64,000 nucleotides of DNA from Neorhizobium huautlense (GCF_002968575.1 NZ_PVBM01000007.1:124001-188000); one strand, 5' to 3'. Shown: positions 53,134 to 63,001, counted from the stretch's first letter. Notes: a model not told the origin generated them from the letters alone. Made by a program: numbers and translations.

Positions 53134-54234
53134 TCAGCTGCGGGTAACGACCGCCGTTTCGGGAGGATATTCTCCGATGAAACCGCGCCAGTGGGCTATG
53201 GCAAATCCGAGAACGATCATGGCCATGGCCTGATGGGTAAGCGCCAGATGCATGGGAACCTGCATCACCAAGGTTGAAATCCCGATGAGCGCCTGGATGC
53301 CGACCAGCACGAAGAGCAGGATTGAACGGCGGGCATGGGTGCTGCCCGGCGCCTTGGAGAGCGAAACAATCATGTGAACGAGTGTGACGGCAAACAGCAG
53401 ATAGGCGCCGCATCGATGCGCGAACTGCACCGTCTTCGGATTTTCGAAGAGGTTGATCCACCAGGGCTCTTGAATAAACAGGTCCCCAGGCACCAGCGCG
53501 CCGTCCATCATCGGCCAAGTCGTGTAACTAAGGCCGGCATCGAGACCTGCCACCAGGGCGCCGAGATAGATCTGAAAGAGAACGAGGAGAGCGATGCCAC
53601 CCGCTGCCCAGACGGACTTTCCAGTCGGTGGCGCGTCATGGCTATGGGGCGACAGGCCACGCATAATCCAGACACAGGCGGCGAAGATCAGACAGGCAAT
53701 CGTCAGATGCGTGGCGAGCCGGTATTGCGAGACGCTGACGAGTTTGCTGAGGCCGGAGGAGACCATCCACCAGCCGATAAAGCCCTGAAAACCGCCAAGT
53801 GCCAGGACGCCCACCAGCGGCCAGCGCAACCGCTTTTCAATGCGGCCCGTTAGCCAGAAGAAGAGAAGCGGAGCGGCAAAGACCACGCCGATGGAGCGGG
53901 CCAGGAAGCGGTGTGCCCATTCCCACCAGAAGATCGACTTGAATTCGTCAACCGTCATGTCCCTGTTGACCTGCTGGTATTGCGGAATGCGCTGATAAAG
54001 GCGGAACTCCTCCTCCCACTCCTCCGCCGAGAGTGGCGGTATCACCCCATGGATCGGCTTCCATTCGGTGATCGAGAGACCGGAATCGGTGAGCCTGGTC
54101 GCTCCCCCGACCAGGACCAGACAGAAAAGCGTGAAGATAACGACCCCCAACCAGATACGCACCGCCTTGCGGTCGCGCTCGAGGCGCTTCGTCTGTTTCA
54201 CGACATCGATGATGACTGCGTTCGTCGCGGACAT
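53134..54234 (-). CDS. ctaA: Heme A synthase (COX15/CtaA)
   Basis: This is a 366-residue inner-membrane enzyme that oxidises heme O to heme A for aa3-type cytochrome oxidase. Eight hydrophobic helices are visible. Four conserved histidines that bind heme are present: in [21 protein letters not shown] and LTHQAMA. The loop [14 protein letters not shown] near 47-60 is typical. Start ATG 54234 has GGGAG upstream. The oxidase genes themselves are not nearby. Confidence 0.95.
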   Translation of the reverse strand: MSATNAVIIDVVKQTKRLERDRKAVRIWLGVVIFTLFCLVLVGGATRLTDSGLSITEWKPIHGVIPPLSAEEWEEEFRLYQRIPQYQQVNRDMTVDEFKSIFWWEWAHRFLARSIGVVFAAPLLFFWLTGRIEKRLRWPLVGVLALGGFQGFIGWWMVSSGLSKLVSVSQYRLATHLTIACLIFAACVWIMRGLSPHSHDAPPTGKSVWAAGGIALLVLFQIYLGALVAGLDAGLSYTTWPMMDGALVPGDLFIQEPWWINLFENPKTVQFAHRCGAYLLFAVTLVHMIVSLSKAPGSTHARRSILLFVLVGIQALIGISTLVMQVPMHLALTHQAMAMIVLGFAIAHWRGFIGEYPPETAVVTRS

Positions 54235-54367
54235 GGGATACTCCCGTCGCTCGTGGCGAAAAGACGTTCAGACGCCTTTTGTTCTTTGGCGTTGCTTTGC
54301 CTCATCGCCCCATGCAAAACAAGCCCCGACACTTTGCGGCATGCCGTCGCGGATAGGAGAAAACGTC

Positions 54368-54583
54368 TTGGTCCCGCGTTTGAGAAGTTTCATCGGTTCT
54401 ATTCTCATCATCTTTCTGGTGGTCATTTATGCGTTGGCTGCCACGACCGTCGCCACCTTCATGCTCGCCACCTCGCCATGGTGGGTGCATTTTCTCTATT
54501 TCCTGTTCTCCGGCCTGCTCTGGATCCTTCCGGCCATGCTGATCATCAAGTGGATGGCAGGTCCCAGACCTCCCAGGGGCTGA
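54368..54583 (+). CDS. DUF2842 small membrane protein
   Basis: This is a 71-residue protein with two transmembrane helices (about 8-30 and 38-58), separated by a short loop ATSPWWVHF, and ending in LIIKWMAGP. It matches the alphaproteobacterial DUF2842 pattern; function unknown. TTG 54368 is chosen as start because GGATAGGAGA lies eight bases upstream. An in-frame ATG at 54341 would add nine residues. It diverges from ctaA, next to which DUF2842 genes are often found. Confidence 0.75.
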   Translation: MVPRLRSFIGSILIIFLVVIYALAATTVATFMLATSPWWVHFLYFLFSGLLWILPAMLIIKWMAGPRPPRG

Positions 54584-54698
54584 ATTTACGGGCGGTTAAC
54601 CAGCCGCTGCGGTTTGTCCGCAAACCGGACCAAGGATAAACGGATTTTTGGCTCCTCCTCCCTATCGTGCCGGCAAAACGGCATCAGCGGGCGAAGCC

Positions 54699-55940
54699 AT
54701 GCAGCAGCGGGGAACCCAATACAAAGAACAGATCGTTCCAATGCCTGTAGGCCCGGCTGCGGGCGACATGGTGCGGTTTGCCGATCTGACACTGCACGTC
54801 CTCGACAATCCACAGCCGATCGAAGCCGAGTGGCGCCGTCTGGAGAAGCAGGAAAAGAACTCCCTGCACCAAGGGTTCGATTGGTGTCTTGCCTGGACGC
54901 AGGCACACAAGAGCGAGCTCGCCATCCTTCAGGGTGTGGCCGAAGATCGGACGCATCTCATCCTGCCGCTCGAAATCGTCGCAGAAAAAGGCGTGAAGAT
55001 CGCGCGCTTTCCTGGGGACCGGTTCAACAACCTCAATTCCGGCCTCTTCGCCAATCTCGCCGAGCCCGACACGGAGGAGCTTCAGAACTTTGTTCACGCC
55101 GTGCGGACGGCGTTAAAGGGCAAGGCCGATCTGATCGTCCTCGACAATATCCCGCTTGCCTGGCGCGGTACCCGGCATCCGCTTCGCGGACTGGCAACGA
55201 CCGAAAACCAGAACCGCTCCTTCCAGCTTCCGTTGCTTGGCGATTTCGAGGCGACCATTGCGCAGCTCAACGCCAAAAGCCGTCGCAAGAAATTCCGCTC
55301 CTCAAGCCGCAAGCTCGAGGCAATCGGCGGGTATGATTACGTCTGCCCTGAAAGCAGCGCCGAAAAGCATGCGCTCCTGGATCTCTTCTTCCATCAAAAG
55401 AGCGAGCGGCTTGCGCAGTTCGGGCTGCCGGATGTGTTCCAGCCGGACGATGTCCGTCAGTTCTTTCACCGGCTGCTGGACGTGCCAGCCGTAGGTCTCG
55501 ACACTCCGCTCAGTCTCTTTGCCATCCGTCTTCGTGGCGAACATCAAGGCCATGTCGCCGCCATCGCCGGTCTCTCCCGCAAGGGCGACCACGTCATCTG
55601 CCAGTTCAGTTCCATCGACGAAAGCATCTGCCCCGAAGCCAGCCCTGGCGAACTGCTGTTCTGGCTGACCATCGAACAATCCTGCCGCGAGGGCGCCGCA
55701 GTCTTCGATTTCGGCGTCGGTGATCAGCCTTACAAGCGAAACTGGTGCACGCAGGAAACCGTCCAGCACGACATCCTGCTGCCACTGACTTGGAAGGGAT
55801 CGCTGCTGCGTCCACTGATGATGGGATTAACCAGGGGCAAGGCGACGATCAAACGCAATCCCCACCTCTACTCCCTGGTTCAGCGCTGGCGAGCAGGCCA
55901 TAGCCCGAAAGGGCCAGCGCCAGCCTCGGAAGCGGAATGA
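54699..55940 (+). CDS. FemAB/CelD-type GNAT acetyltransferase of the upp-type cluster
   Basis: This is a 413-residue cytoplasmic protein of the acetyltransferase_6 (BcsL/CelD-like) family. The conserved region (about 170-330) contains SRRKKFRSSSRKLEA, the family signature for the second GNAT lobe, and later VFDFGVGDQPYKRNW. It would modify a sugar or amino group of the exported polymer. ATG 54699 is preferred over TTG 54648; both are in frame. By order in the six-gene cluster it corresponds to uppA of Agrobacterium (inference from gene order). It is convergent with the Wzc-like gene, with only 4 bp between stops. Confidence 0.78.
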   Translation: MQQRGTQYKEQIVPMPVGPAAGDMVRFADLTLHVLDNPQPIEAEWRRLEKQEKNSLHQGFDWCLAWTQAHKSELAILQGVAEDRTHLILPLEIVAEKGVKIARFPGDRFNNLNSGLFANLAEPDTEELQNFVHAVRTALKGKADLIVLDNIPLAWRGTRHPLRGLATTENQNRSFQLPLLGDFEATIAQLNAKSRRKKFRSSSRKLEAIGGYDYVCPESSAEKHALLDLFFHQKSERLAQFGLPDVFQPDDVRQFFHRLLDVPAVGLDTPLSLFAIRLRGEHQGHVAAIAGLSRKGDHVICQFSSIDESICPEASPGELLFWLTIEQSCREGAAVFDFGVGDQPYKRNWCTQETVQHDILLPLTWKGSLLRPLMMGLTRGKATIKRNPHLYSLVQRWRAGHSPKGPAPASEAE

Positions 55941-55944
55941 CCAA

Positions 55945-58161
55945 TCAGGCCGCGCGGCGGCGACCGCGCCGCGGCGAATGCAGGTCCCCCGCTTCGCTCA
56001 TGACCAACAGGTGCCGATAGCCGGCCATCTCGAAATCGGTGACGAGTTTCGCCACTTCGTCGTCCATGAAGCCCGGAACCGAGAGAATGATATCCGCAGT
56101 CTCATCGCGCGCCAGACGCGAAACGCCGGAAATCTCGGCAGGCCCGCATTCGACCAGCACCAGATCATAGGCGTCGGCCAGCGCATCGATGATCATCGTC
56201 AACCGATCGGCGCCGCGCATGGCCTTGCCCGGATCGGAAGCGCCATGTGGTATGATGTGGGCATCGGAGAGACGATCCCGGTGGATCGCGTCGCCGAACG
56301 CGGTCTCGCCGCAGAGCAGATCGGTAATGCCCGGTAGTTTCGGATTTTCGGCCATCAGGCGCGTCGGGCAGGCGGAACCGGTCATGTCGATCAGTGCCAC
56401 GGTCCGCCCCTGTTCGGCAATCTCGCGGGCCAGCATCACGGTTGCCGTCGAACCTTCGTCACCGCCCGGTGAAATAGCGATCGCCACGGGAACATCGTAA
56501 CGTTCAAGATAGCGGGCAACCGAGCCGATCGTGAAGCCTTCGTCCTGCGCTTCGACCTGCTCCACCCGCTCCTCCGCCGTCGTTGAGACGAATTTTTCCG
56601 AGACCTTGGCGCGTGCCTTGGCCGCGGCCTCGCGCACGTCGAAACGGGCGGCTTCGGCCTGCATCTGATGCACCGGCAAGGGGGAATCGGCGGGAGCGAC
56701 GGCTGCGGGAACCGGTGCCGGCAAGGTTTTCGCCTCACGGTCAAACTCGACATCGCCCACACCGGAAGGCCGGAGCGCGCGGCCGCTGAAGAGCTCGATG
56801 ATCATGACGATCAGGCATCCGAAAATGAACGTCGCGAGCGACACCACGGTGACGATCGGAATGATTTTCGGAAAATAAGGTTCGGACGGCTCCACAGCGC
56901 GGGAAACGATGCGCGCGTCGGCCGGGCTCGCATTGCTGTCGAGACGCGATGTCGCCTCGCGGAAACGGGCGAGATAGGTTTCGAGAAGCTGGCGCTGGGC
57001 AGTGGCCTCACGCTCAAGTGCCCGCAGCCCGACCTCCTCCTCTCCGGACTTGGCCGAATCTGCCTTGAGGCCGTTCAGCTGTGTCATCAACTGACGCTCA
57101 CGCAGCCGCGCCACCTCCGCATCGTTTTCAAGACTGGCAAGTATCTTCTTGGTTTCACTGTCGATCTGCTGGCGAATGCCACCCAGCTGGGCGCGCAGGC
57201 CTTTCAGCCGCGGATGTCCCTCCAGCAATTGGGTGGATTGGTCGGATATCTGGGCCTGCAGATTGGCTTCAGCTTCCTTCAGGCGCTGGATGACCTGCGA
57301 TCCTACGACGTCGGTCAGCGTATCGGATGCCCGTCCCGCTTTCAGCGCCGCGCGAACGTTTTCAGCCCGCGCTTCCGCATTGGCCCGCTCGGCCCGCACA
57401 CGGGCGAGCTCGGTTGAAATGTCGTTGAGCTGCTGGGTGGAGAAGCTATTGGTCTCGGTCGTCTGGAAAAGGCCGTTGGAGGAGCGGTAGTCCGCGACTT
57501 TCTTCTCCGCCTCCTGAACCTTGCCGGTCAGCCGGACGATTTCCGGTTCGAGCCACCTTGCGGTCTCGGAATGGGTGTCCAGCTTTGCGCCGCTCTGAAT
57601 CTCGAGATAGACCTCCGCCATCCTGTTGGGAATGTCGGCGGCGAGCCTCTGATCATGCGAAGAGAACTCGATCGCGATTACGCGGGAGTTTTCGACGGGA
57701 TAGACCTGCAGCTTGTCGCGAAATTCCTGGATGACCCGGTCCTCGGCCTCGAGCGTCATCGGATCCTGTTTGAGGCCGATCAAAACCAGGGGATCGGGCA
57801 GCAGGGACTGGGCTGCCGGATCGAATTCCTTCAACTGGGCCAGCTTCAGCTCGCGGACCACGCGCTTGATGAGATCGCTCGACTGCAGGAGCTGCGCCTG
57901 GCTGGTGACGTTCAGCGAGTCGAGAACCGGATCGTTCGCCTGCGGCGCGCCCTCTCCTCCCGACAGGTTTGGCGAACGAGATTCTATGAGGAGCCGCGTC
58001 TCGCCTTTGTAGCTCGGCTTCATCAGGCTCGCCCCGACAAGGGCGACGGCAGCGGCTATGACGGTGGCGCCGATGATCCTGGCTTTGCGCTCCCATACGG
58101 CCGCGATAATCCGCCCGAGATCGATATCCACGTCCTGATTGCTGCCGTTTACGCCTGACAT
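55945..58161 (-). CDS. Wzz/Wzc-like polysaccharide chain-length protein with degenerate kinase domain
   Basis: This is a 738-residue inner-membrane protein. A cytoplasmic N-terminus is followed by one helix (about 32-50), a long periplasmic coiled-coil Wzz domain (about 55-425) and a second helix (about 435-462). The C-terminal domain (about 545-720) has the fold of a bacterial tyrosine kinase. Its Walker A region, near 565-575, reads SPGGDEGSTAT where a lysine is expected (PGEGKS/T). The A' motif (LIDMTGS) and Walker B-like (LVLVECG) remain. The usual C-terminal tyrosine cluster is replaced by a basic tail. Kinase activity is therefore unlikely. Start ATG 58161 follows GGAG. By order it corresponds to uppB. 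Confidence 0.87.
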   Translation of the reverse strand: MSGVNGSNQDVDIDLGRIIAAVWERKARIIGATVIAAAVALVGASLMKPSYKGETRLLIESRSPNLSGGEGAPQANDPVLDSLNVTSQAQLLQSSDLIKRVVRELKLAQLKEFDPAAQSLLPDPLVLIGLKQDPMTLEAEDRVIQEFRDKLQVYPVENSRVIAIEFSSHDQRLAADIPNRMAEVYLEIQSGAKLDTHSETARWLEPEIVRLTGKVQEAEKKVADYRSSNGLFQTTETNSFSTQQLNDISTELARVRAERANAEARAENVRAALKAGRASDTLTDVVGSQVIQRLKEAEANLQAQISDQSTQLLEGHPRLKGLRAQLGGIRQQIDSETKKILASLENDAEVARLRERQLMTQLNGLKADSAKSGEEEVGLRALEREATAQRQLLETYLARFREATSRLDSNASPADARIVSRAVEPSEPYFPKIIPIVTVVSLATFIFGCLIVMIIELFSGRALRPSGVGDVEFDREAKTLPAPVPAAVAPADSPLPVHQMQAEAARFDVREAAAKARAKVSEKFVSTTAEERVEQVEAQDEGFTIGSVARYLERYDVPVAIAISPGGDEGSTATVMLAREIAEQGRTVALIDMTGSACPTRLMAENPKLPGITDLLCGETAFGDAIHRDRLSDAHIIPHGASDPGKAMRGADRLTMIIDALADAYDLVLVECGPAEISGVSRLARDETADIILSVPGFMDDEVAKLVTDFEMAGYRHLLVMSEAGDLHSPRRGRRRAA

Positions 58162-58213
58162 GATACGCTCCAACTACCGGTTTGGGCGGATGGTAAAGGA
58201 TCATGGTAACGCG

Positions 58214-58291
58214 AGGGTTAATGGCGGTCCGGGCGACCGTTGCTCGTTAACGCTCGCGAAATTGCGCCGTTCTTTACCGGGCATTAACCCT
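58214..58291. promoter_or_regulatory. Divergent control region of the upp-type cluster, GTTAA repeats
   Basis: AGGGTTAATG at 58214-58223 and its exact inverse CATTAACCCT at 58282-58291 flank a CGTTAACG palindrome at 58245-58252. A CtrA-box-like TTTA-N7-TTAAC lies at 58273-58288. The region separates the divergent Wzc-like and Wza-like genes. The binding protein is unknown. Confidence 0.4.
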
Positions 58292-58345
58292 AACAGACCG
58301 ATAACGGACGCAATGGTATGAACAGCCGGAGCCCGGAACGCGAAA

Positions 58346-58936
58346 ATGTCCTTCGCCCCCATCAGACACGTGACGGTCAAACACGTGCTTGTGCTCGCAC
58401 TTGGCGTGGCAGCGACGGCACTGGCCGGCTGCACAAGCTATGCCCCGGCACCGAAAAGTTTTCAGGAGGCGACGATCCAGCCGTATCGGCTCGACAGCGG
58501 CGACCGGCTGCGCATCAGCGTCTTTGAGCAGCCGGGCCTGTCGAATTCCTATACGGTCGACCAGGCTGGCTACGTAGCCTTCCCGCTGATCGGCCAGGTC
58601 GCGGCCCGCGGCCAGACCTTGCCTGCGCTGGAGGGCGCAATCGCGTCCCGCCTGAAGCAAGGCTATCTGCGCGACCCCGACGTCACGATTGAGGTTGACC
58701 GTTATCGTCCCGTCTTCGTGATGGGCGAAGTGGGGCGGCCGGGGCAATATTCATATGTGCCCGGCATGACGGCCCAGAACGCCGTTGCAATCGCCGGAGG
58801 CTTCACCTCGCGCGGCAACCAGCGGGATGTGGATGTCACCCGCAAGATCAACGGACAGGTGATTACCGGCCGAACGACGATTGCCGCTCCGGTGCTGGCT
58901 GGCGATACGATCTACGTCCGCGAGCGGCTCTTCTGA
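58346..58936 (+). CDS. uppC: Wza-like outer-membrane polysaccharide export lipoprotein
   Basis: This is a 196-residue lipoprotein. The signal peptide ends in the lipobox ALAGC (lipid-modified C29). A polysaccharide-export domain (about 45-120, YRLDSGDRLRISVFEQ) is followed by one SLBB domain (about 122-190). It is a short GumB-like version without the C-terminal helix of E. coli Wza. It should form the outer-membrane exit for the polymer made by the following genes. The gene order matches uppC of the Agrobacterium unipolar polysaccharide cluster. The ribosome site is weak (GGAAC). The glycosyltransferase gene follows after 7 bp. Confidence 0.87.
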   Translation: MSFAPIRHVTVKHVLVLALGVAATALAGCTSYAPAPKSFQEATIQPYRLDSGDRLRISVFEQPGLSNSYTVDQAGYVAFPLIGQVAARGQTLPALEGAIASRLKQGYLRDPDVTIEVDRYRPVFVMGEVGRPGQYSYVPGMTAQNAVAIAGGFTSRGNQRDVDVTRKINGQVITGRTTIAAPVLAGDTIYVRERLF

Positions 58937-58943
58937 CGAACCA

Positions 58944-60104
58944 ATGACGGAGAGCGCTCCCCTGCGGATACTCCATTGTTTCCGGTCTCCCGTCGGCGGG
59001 ATCTTCCGCCATGTGCGCGATCTCGTCGAAGAACACCGGGCACTCGGCCACGAGGTCGGCATACTCTGCGACAGCTCGACCGGCGGTGCGCATGAGGACC
59101 GCCTCTTCGACAGCATAAGGCCGCAGCTTTCGCTCGGCCTGATCCGCATTCCGATGCGTCGCGCGATCGTTCCGTCGGATCTCGTGGCCATCTACAAGAG
59201 TTACAAGCACATCAGGAGCTTGCAGCCGGATATACTGCATGGGCATGGTGCCAAAGGCGGCGCCATTGCCCGGCTGATCGGCTCAGCACTGCGGGTAAAC
59301 AGGTATCGCGTAGCCCGCCTCTATTCGCCGCATGGCGGCAGCCTGCATTTCGACCGGAACACCTTGTCTGGTCAGGTGGTGCTGCGGCTGGAACGTTTTC
59401 AGGAGCATTTTGGAGACGCGCTTGTCTTCGTCTGTGACTACGAAAGGCGGACCTACGAGAGGAAAGTCGGCAAGCCGCGCAAAATATCGCGGGTGATCTA
59501 CAACGGCATCAAGGACGTTGAATTCGAAACAGTCGAAACAGACCCGGCCGCCCCGAATTTCCTTTATATCGGCATGCTTCGCGACCTGAAGGGGCCGGAT
59601 GTCTTTATCGATGCCTTCGCTCGCACGGAACGGGCCGTCGGACGCCCCCTGTCTGCTCTCGTGGTCGGCGACGGACCCGACCGGGACCGCTACGCGGCGA
59701 TGATGGCCGAGCGGGGGCTCGCACGGCGTATCTTGATGCGGCCGGCCATGCCGGCCCGCGAGGCCTTCGCGTTGGCGAAGATCGTCGTCGTCCCCTCGCG
59801 CGCCGAGGCCATGCCCTATATCGTGCTGGAGGCCTTGGCAGCCGGCAAAGCCGTGATTGCCTCGCGCGTCGGCGGAATTCCGGAAGTGCTGGGAGACGCA
59901 AGTGCCGCGCTCGCCCAACCCGGAGACGCGGAGGATCTCGCCCGCGTCATGAGAGAGGCGGTCGCCACGCCCGATTGGCGGGAGCACGTCATGCCAAAGC
60001 CGGACGCCTTCAAAGCAGTCTTTTCCGCCTCCGTCATGGCCCGGGAGATGCTCGGCCTGTACCATAATCTGCTGGGCTCGGACGCTTTGGCAGACTGGCG
60101 CTAA
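58944..60104 (+). CDS. GT4-family glycosyltransferase of the upp-type cluster
   Basis: This is a 386-residue GT-B enzyme. The N-terminal domain has the glycine-rich loop SPVGGIFRHVRDL (about 14-26). The C-terminal domain carries the GT4 donor-binding pattern VPSRAEAMPYIVLEALAAGK (about 297-316) with the EX7E-type glutamates. It would add a sugar to the lipid-linked repeat unit at the cytoplasmic face. The start at 58944 avoids an extension overlapping the exporter gene. It is read with uppC and the phosphotransferase gene as one unit and corresponds by order to uppD. The sugar cannot be told from the sequence. Confidence 0.88.
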   Translation: MTESAPLRILHCFRSPVGGIFRHVRDLVEEHRALGHEVGILCDSSTGGAHEDRLFDSIRPQLSLGLIRIPMRRAIVPSDLVAIYKSYKHIRSLQPDILHGHGAKGGAIARLIGSALRVNRYRVARLYSPHGGSLHFDRNTLSGQVVLRLERFQEHFGDALVFVCDYERRTYERKVGKPRKISRVIYNGIKDVEFETVETDPAAPNFLYIGMLRDLKGPDVFIDAFARTERAVGRPLSALVVGDGPDRDRYAAMMAERGLARRILMRPAMPAREAFALAKIVVVPSRAEAMPYIVLEALAAGKAVIASRVGGIPEVLGDASAALAQPGDAEDLARVMREAVATPDWREHVMPKPDAFKAVFSASVMAREMLGLYHNLLGSDALADWR

Positions 60105-60185
60105 AGGCTTCCTTCACCTCTTTTTGCTAGGTCCTTTTCAGTGCCTCCGTCTTCCTTAGGACCGGACGGCGAAAAGGATTGGGCC

Positions 60186-61739
60186 ATGAACAAGCCGAGC
60201 AAGTCCGAACAGTTCGACGTCGATAACCTTCGCAGGAAGGTTTCGGAAATTCGTTCCAGCGAAAAAACGCGCGCCGCGGAGGAAGCAACCGTCCTCAATC
60301 CGCTCGCCCGGCAGATTGCAGAGCAGTTTCGCAACGACAGCACCTCTCCGGCCATGCTCATCGGCCAGTTCCGCCTGTTCGAGCTGGCAGCAATGCTCGC
60401 GATCGGCCTGCTCGTCGGAGCGTTAATGGCTCCCACCGATGCCGGCGGCTTCCTCGCCCGCTTCGCCCTAATCGCCACCGGTACGACCGCCACCGTTCTA
60501 TTGCTGCAGCTTGCGGATGCCTATCAGATCCCGTCACTGCGCGGCGCTAGCCGCACGGCCAGGCGTGTCTTCGTTGGCTGGACGATCGGCTTTACGCTGA
60601 CGGCGGCCGCCCTTCACGTGGCGGAAACCGAGCCCTATCCCGTTGCGGTTCTCCTCGTCTGGTTTGCAACCGGCACCGGTTTCCTGCTTCTGGAGCGGCA
60701 TCTCACCGCCTTCGCCATCCGCAACTGGGCGCGCAACGGCGTCATGGAACGGCGTGCCGTCATCGTCGGCGGCGGGGAGCCGGCAAAGCAGCTCGTGCGC
60801 CAGCTGGAACAGCAGCCGGACAACGATATCCGCATCTGCGGCATTTTTGATGACCGAAACAGCGAGCGCTCTCCAACTGTCGTGGCCGGTTATCCGAAGC
60901 TCGGCACCTTCGCGCAACTGGTTGAATTCGCCCGTCTTGCGCGTATCGACATGCTGATCATCGCGCTACCCGCGACCGCCGAACAACGCATCCTCCAGCT
61001 TTTGCGCAAGCTCTGGGTCCTGCCGGTCGACATCCGGCTTGCCGCCCATGCGAACCGCCTGCGCTTCCGTCCCCGCTCCTATTCCCATGTGGGCGCGGTG
61101 CCGATGTTCGACATCTTCGACAAGCCGATCCGCGATTGGGATTCGGTTGCCAAGCGGGTCTTCGACATCCTGTTCTCGCTGGTCGCGATCAGCCTGCTCT
61201 GGCCCGTCATGCTCATCGCGGCAATTGCCGTGAAGGCAACCTCCAAGGGCCCTATCCTCTTTCGGCAGAAGCGCCACGGCTTCAACAACGAGGTGATCCA
61301 GGTCCTGAAGTTCCGCTCGATGTACACCAATATGAGTGATCAGAGTGCGATTAGGGCGGTCACCAAGGGCGACCCTCGCGTGACGCCAGTCGGGCGCTTC
61401 CTTCGGAAATCCTCAATCGACGAACTGCCGCAACTCTTCAACGTCCTGCGCGGCGAACTCTCGCTCGTCGGGCCGCGCCCGCACGCGGTGAGTGCCCAAA
61501 CCGGCGAGCGCAAATATGTGGACGTGGTCGAGAGCTATTTTGCCCGCCACCGCGTCAAACCGGGCGTTACCGGCTGGGCGCAGATCAACGGACTGCGCGG
61601 CGAACTGGACAGCGACGAGAAGATCCGTGCTCGCACGGCCTACGACCTCGATTACATCGAGAACTGGTCGCTGCTCTTCGACCTGAAAATCCTGTTCCTG
61701 ACGCCGGTGCGGCTGCTTAACACGGACAACGCCTATTGA
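60186..61739 (+). CDS. uppE: Undecaprenyl-phosphate sugar phosphotransferase (initiating glycosyltransferase)
   Basis: This is a 517-residue polyprenyl-phosphate hexose-1-phosphate transferase of the WcaJ/PssY type, which starts repeat-unit synthesis. Four N-terminal helices (about 55-180) precede a CoA-binding-like Rossmann region (about 185-300), a re-entrant helix (about 325-350) and the catalytic domain with KFRSMY, the motif [13 protein letters not shown] (about 411-423) and LVGPRPH. Start ATG 60186 follows AAGGAT; the upstream extension is rejected. Position and type match uppE of Agrobacterium. The ligase-like gene overlaps its stop codon. Confidence 0.92.
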   Translation: MNKPSKSEQFDVDNLRRKVSEIRSSEKTRAAEEATVLNPLARQIAEQFRNDSTSPAMLIGQFRLFELAAMLAIGLLVGALMAPTDAGGFLARFALIATGTTATVLLLQLADAYQIPSLRGASRTARRVFVGWTIGFTLTAAALHVAETEPYPVAVLLVWFATGTGFLLLERHLTAFAIRNWARNGVMERRAVIVGGGEPAKQLVRQLEQQPDNDIRICGIFDDRNSERSPTVVAGYPKLGTFAQLVEFARLARIDMLIIALPATAEQRILQLLRKLWVLPVDIRLAAHANRLRFRPRSYSHVGAVPMFDIFDKPIRDWDSVAKRVFDILFSLVAISLLWPVMLIAAIAVKATSKGPILFRQKRHGFNNEVIQVLKFRSMYTNMSDQSAIRAVTKGDPRVTPVGRFLRKSSIDELPQLFNVLRGELSLVGPRPHAVSAQTGERKYVDVVESYFARHRVKPGVTGWAQINGLRGELDSDEKIRARTAYDLDYIENWSLLFDLKILFLTPVRLLNTDNAY

Positions 61740-63001
61740 ACGCCAGTGCCAACGATCATCCGGCCCTGGGTCATCCGCACCATTTCGACAGCCGGCTGGC
61801 CGCCCTGAGGCTTGCCGGCACCGGCCTGATCGCGTTCGGCGTCTTTCTCTCCGGTTTCGTGATTTCGGAGCCCGCTCCTTATGAACTGATCATGGTCGTT
61901 CAGATCAGCATCTGGTTCCTGATCGGTCTGACGATATCGCGCACCGTCGCGCCGCTCCTCGTCCTGCTGCTGACATTCAACTTGAGCGGCCTCACTTCCA
62001 TGTTCGTCATGAAGGACATGAGCGCAGCGCCGATGTATTTCGCGGTCTCGATCTTTCTGGCGCTCAGTTCGGTCTTTTATGCCGCCGTCATCGAAAACGA
62101 TCATCGGCGGCTGAACCTTATCTTCAAGGCCTGGGTGACCGCCGCGATCATCACATCACTGCTCGGTATCCTCGGCTATTTCAATGCGTTTCCCGGCGCG
62201 CATGTCTTCACTCGCTACAATCGCGCCATGGGCGCCTTCCAGGATCCGAACGTCTTCGGCCCCTATCTCGTGGCGCCGCTGCTCTATCTCCTCTACCGAA
62301 TGCTGACCGGCCGGCTCATTCAGGCGCCGCTCCTGATCCTCGGAATTCTGATCCTGGCACTCGGGATCTTTCTTTCCTTTTCGCGGGCAGCCTGGGGGCT
62401 GCTTCTCTTTGCCGGCGCCGCGCTCGTCATCGTCATGCTGCTGAAGGAACGCACACCGGCCTTCCGTTTGAAGATCCTCGCCATTGCAGTGGGAGCGGCC
62501 GTCTTTCTCGCCCTCACGCTGGCAATTGCGCTTCAGTTCGAACAGGTCTACGACCTCTTCATGAACCGGGCCAAGCTGGTTCAGGAATATGACGGTGCGC
62601 GTCTCGGTCGCTTCGAGCGTCACAAGATCGGCTTCCTGATGGCCATGGAACGGCCGCTCGGGCTCGGGCCGATGGTGTTCGGAAAGATGTTCGGCGAAGA
62701 CGAACATAACATCTGGCTGAAGACGCTCACCACCTACGGCTGGCTCGGTGCCGTCACCTATCAGATCATGATCTGGTCGACGCTCTGGTTCGGCTTCCGC
62801 TACATGCTGCGCGAACGTCCCTGGCAGCCTTATCTGATGATCGCCTGGGTCATGATCCTCGGCCATGCGATCATCGGCAACGTCATCGACACTGACCACT
62901 GGCGGCACTTCTACCTGCTGCTCGGTATCGTCTGGGGCTGCGCGGCACTCGAACATCGCTTTCGTCGCACAGGATCATCCCTACGCCCCGCGAGCACTTG
63001 A
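61736..63001 (+). CDS. O-antigen ligase/polymerase-like membrane protein
   Basis: This is a 421-residue inner-membrane protein with about ten or eleven hydrophobic helices and a larger periplasmic loop near 265-310 (QEYDGARLGRFERHKIGF), the Wzy_C/O-antigen-ligase signature with conserved Arg and His. It probably polymerises or transfers the lipid-linked units on the periplasmic face. No ATG is available before the first helix, so the TTG at 61736 that overlaps the preceding stop (TTGA) is the likely start, implying translational coupling. It corresponds by order to uppF. A Wzx flippase is not seen in the window. Confidence 0.87.
   Translation: MNASANDHPALGHPHHFDSRLAALRLAGTGLIAFGVFLSGFVISEPAPYELIMVVQISIWFLIGLTISRTVAPLLVLLLTFNLSGLTSMFVMKDMSAAPMYFAVSIFLALSSVFYAAVIENDHRRLNLIFKAWVTAAIITSLLGILGYFNAFPGAHVFTRYNRAMGAFQDPNVFGPYLVAPLLYLLYRMLTGRLIQAPLLILGILILALGIFLSFSRAAWGLLLFAGAALVIVMLLKERTPAFRLKILAIAVGAAVFLALTLAIALQFEQVYDLFMNRAKLVQEYDGARLGRFERHKIGFLMAMERPLGLGPMVFGKMFGEDEHNIWLKTLTTYGWLGAVTYQIMIWSTLWFGFRYMLRERPWQPYLMIAWVMILGHAIIGNVIDTDHWRHFYLLLGIVWGCAALEHRFRRTGSSLRPAST

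Noticed and set aside
53911-54639. A 242-codon open frame opposite ctaA
   Set aside because: It overlaps most of the start half of ctaA, which has all conserved histidines, and has no family features.
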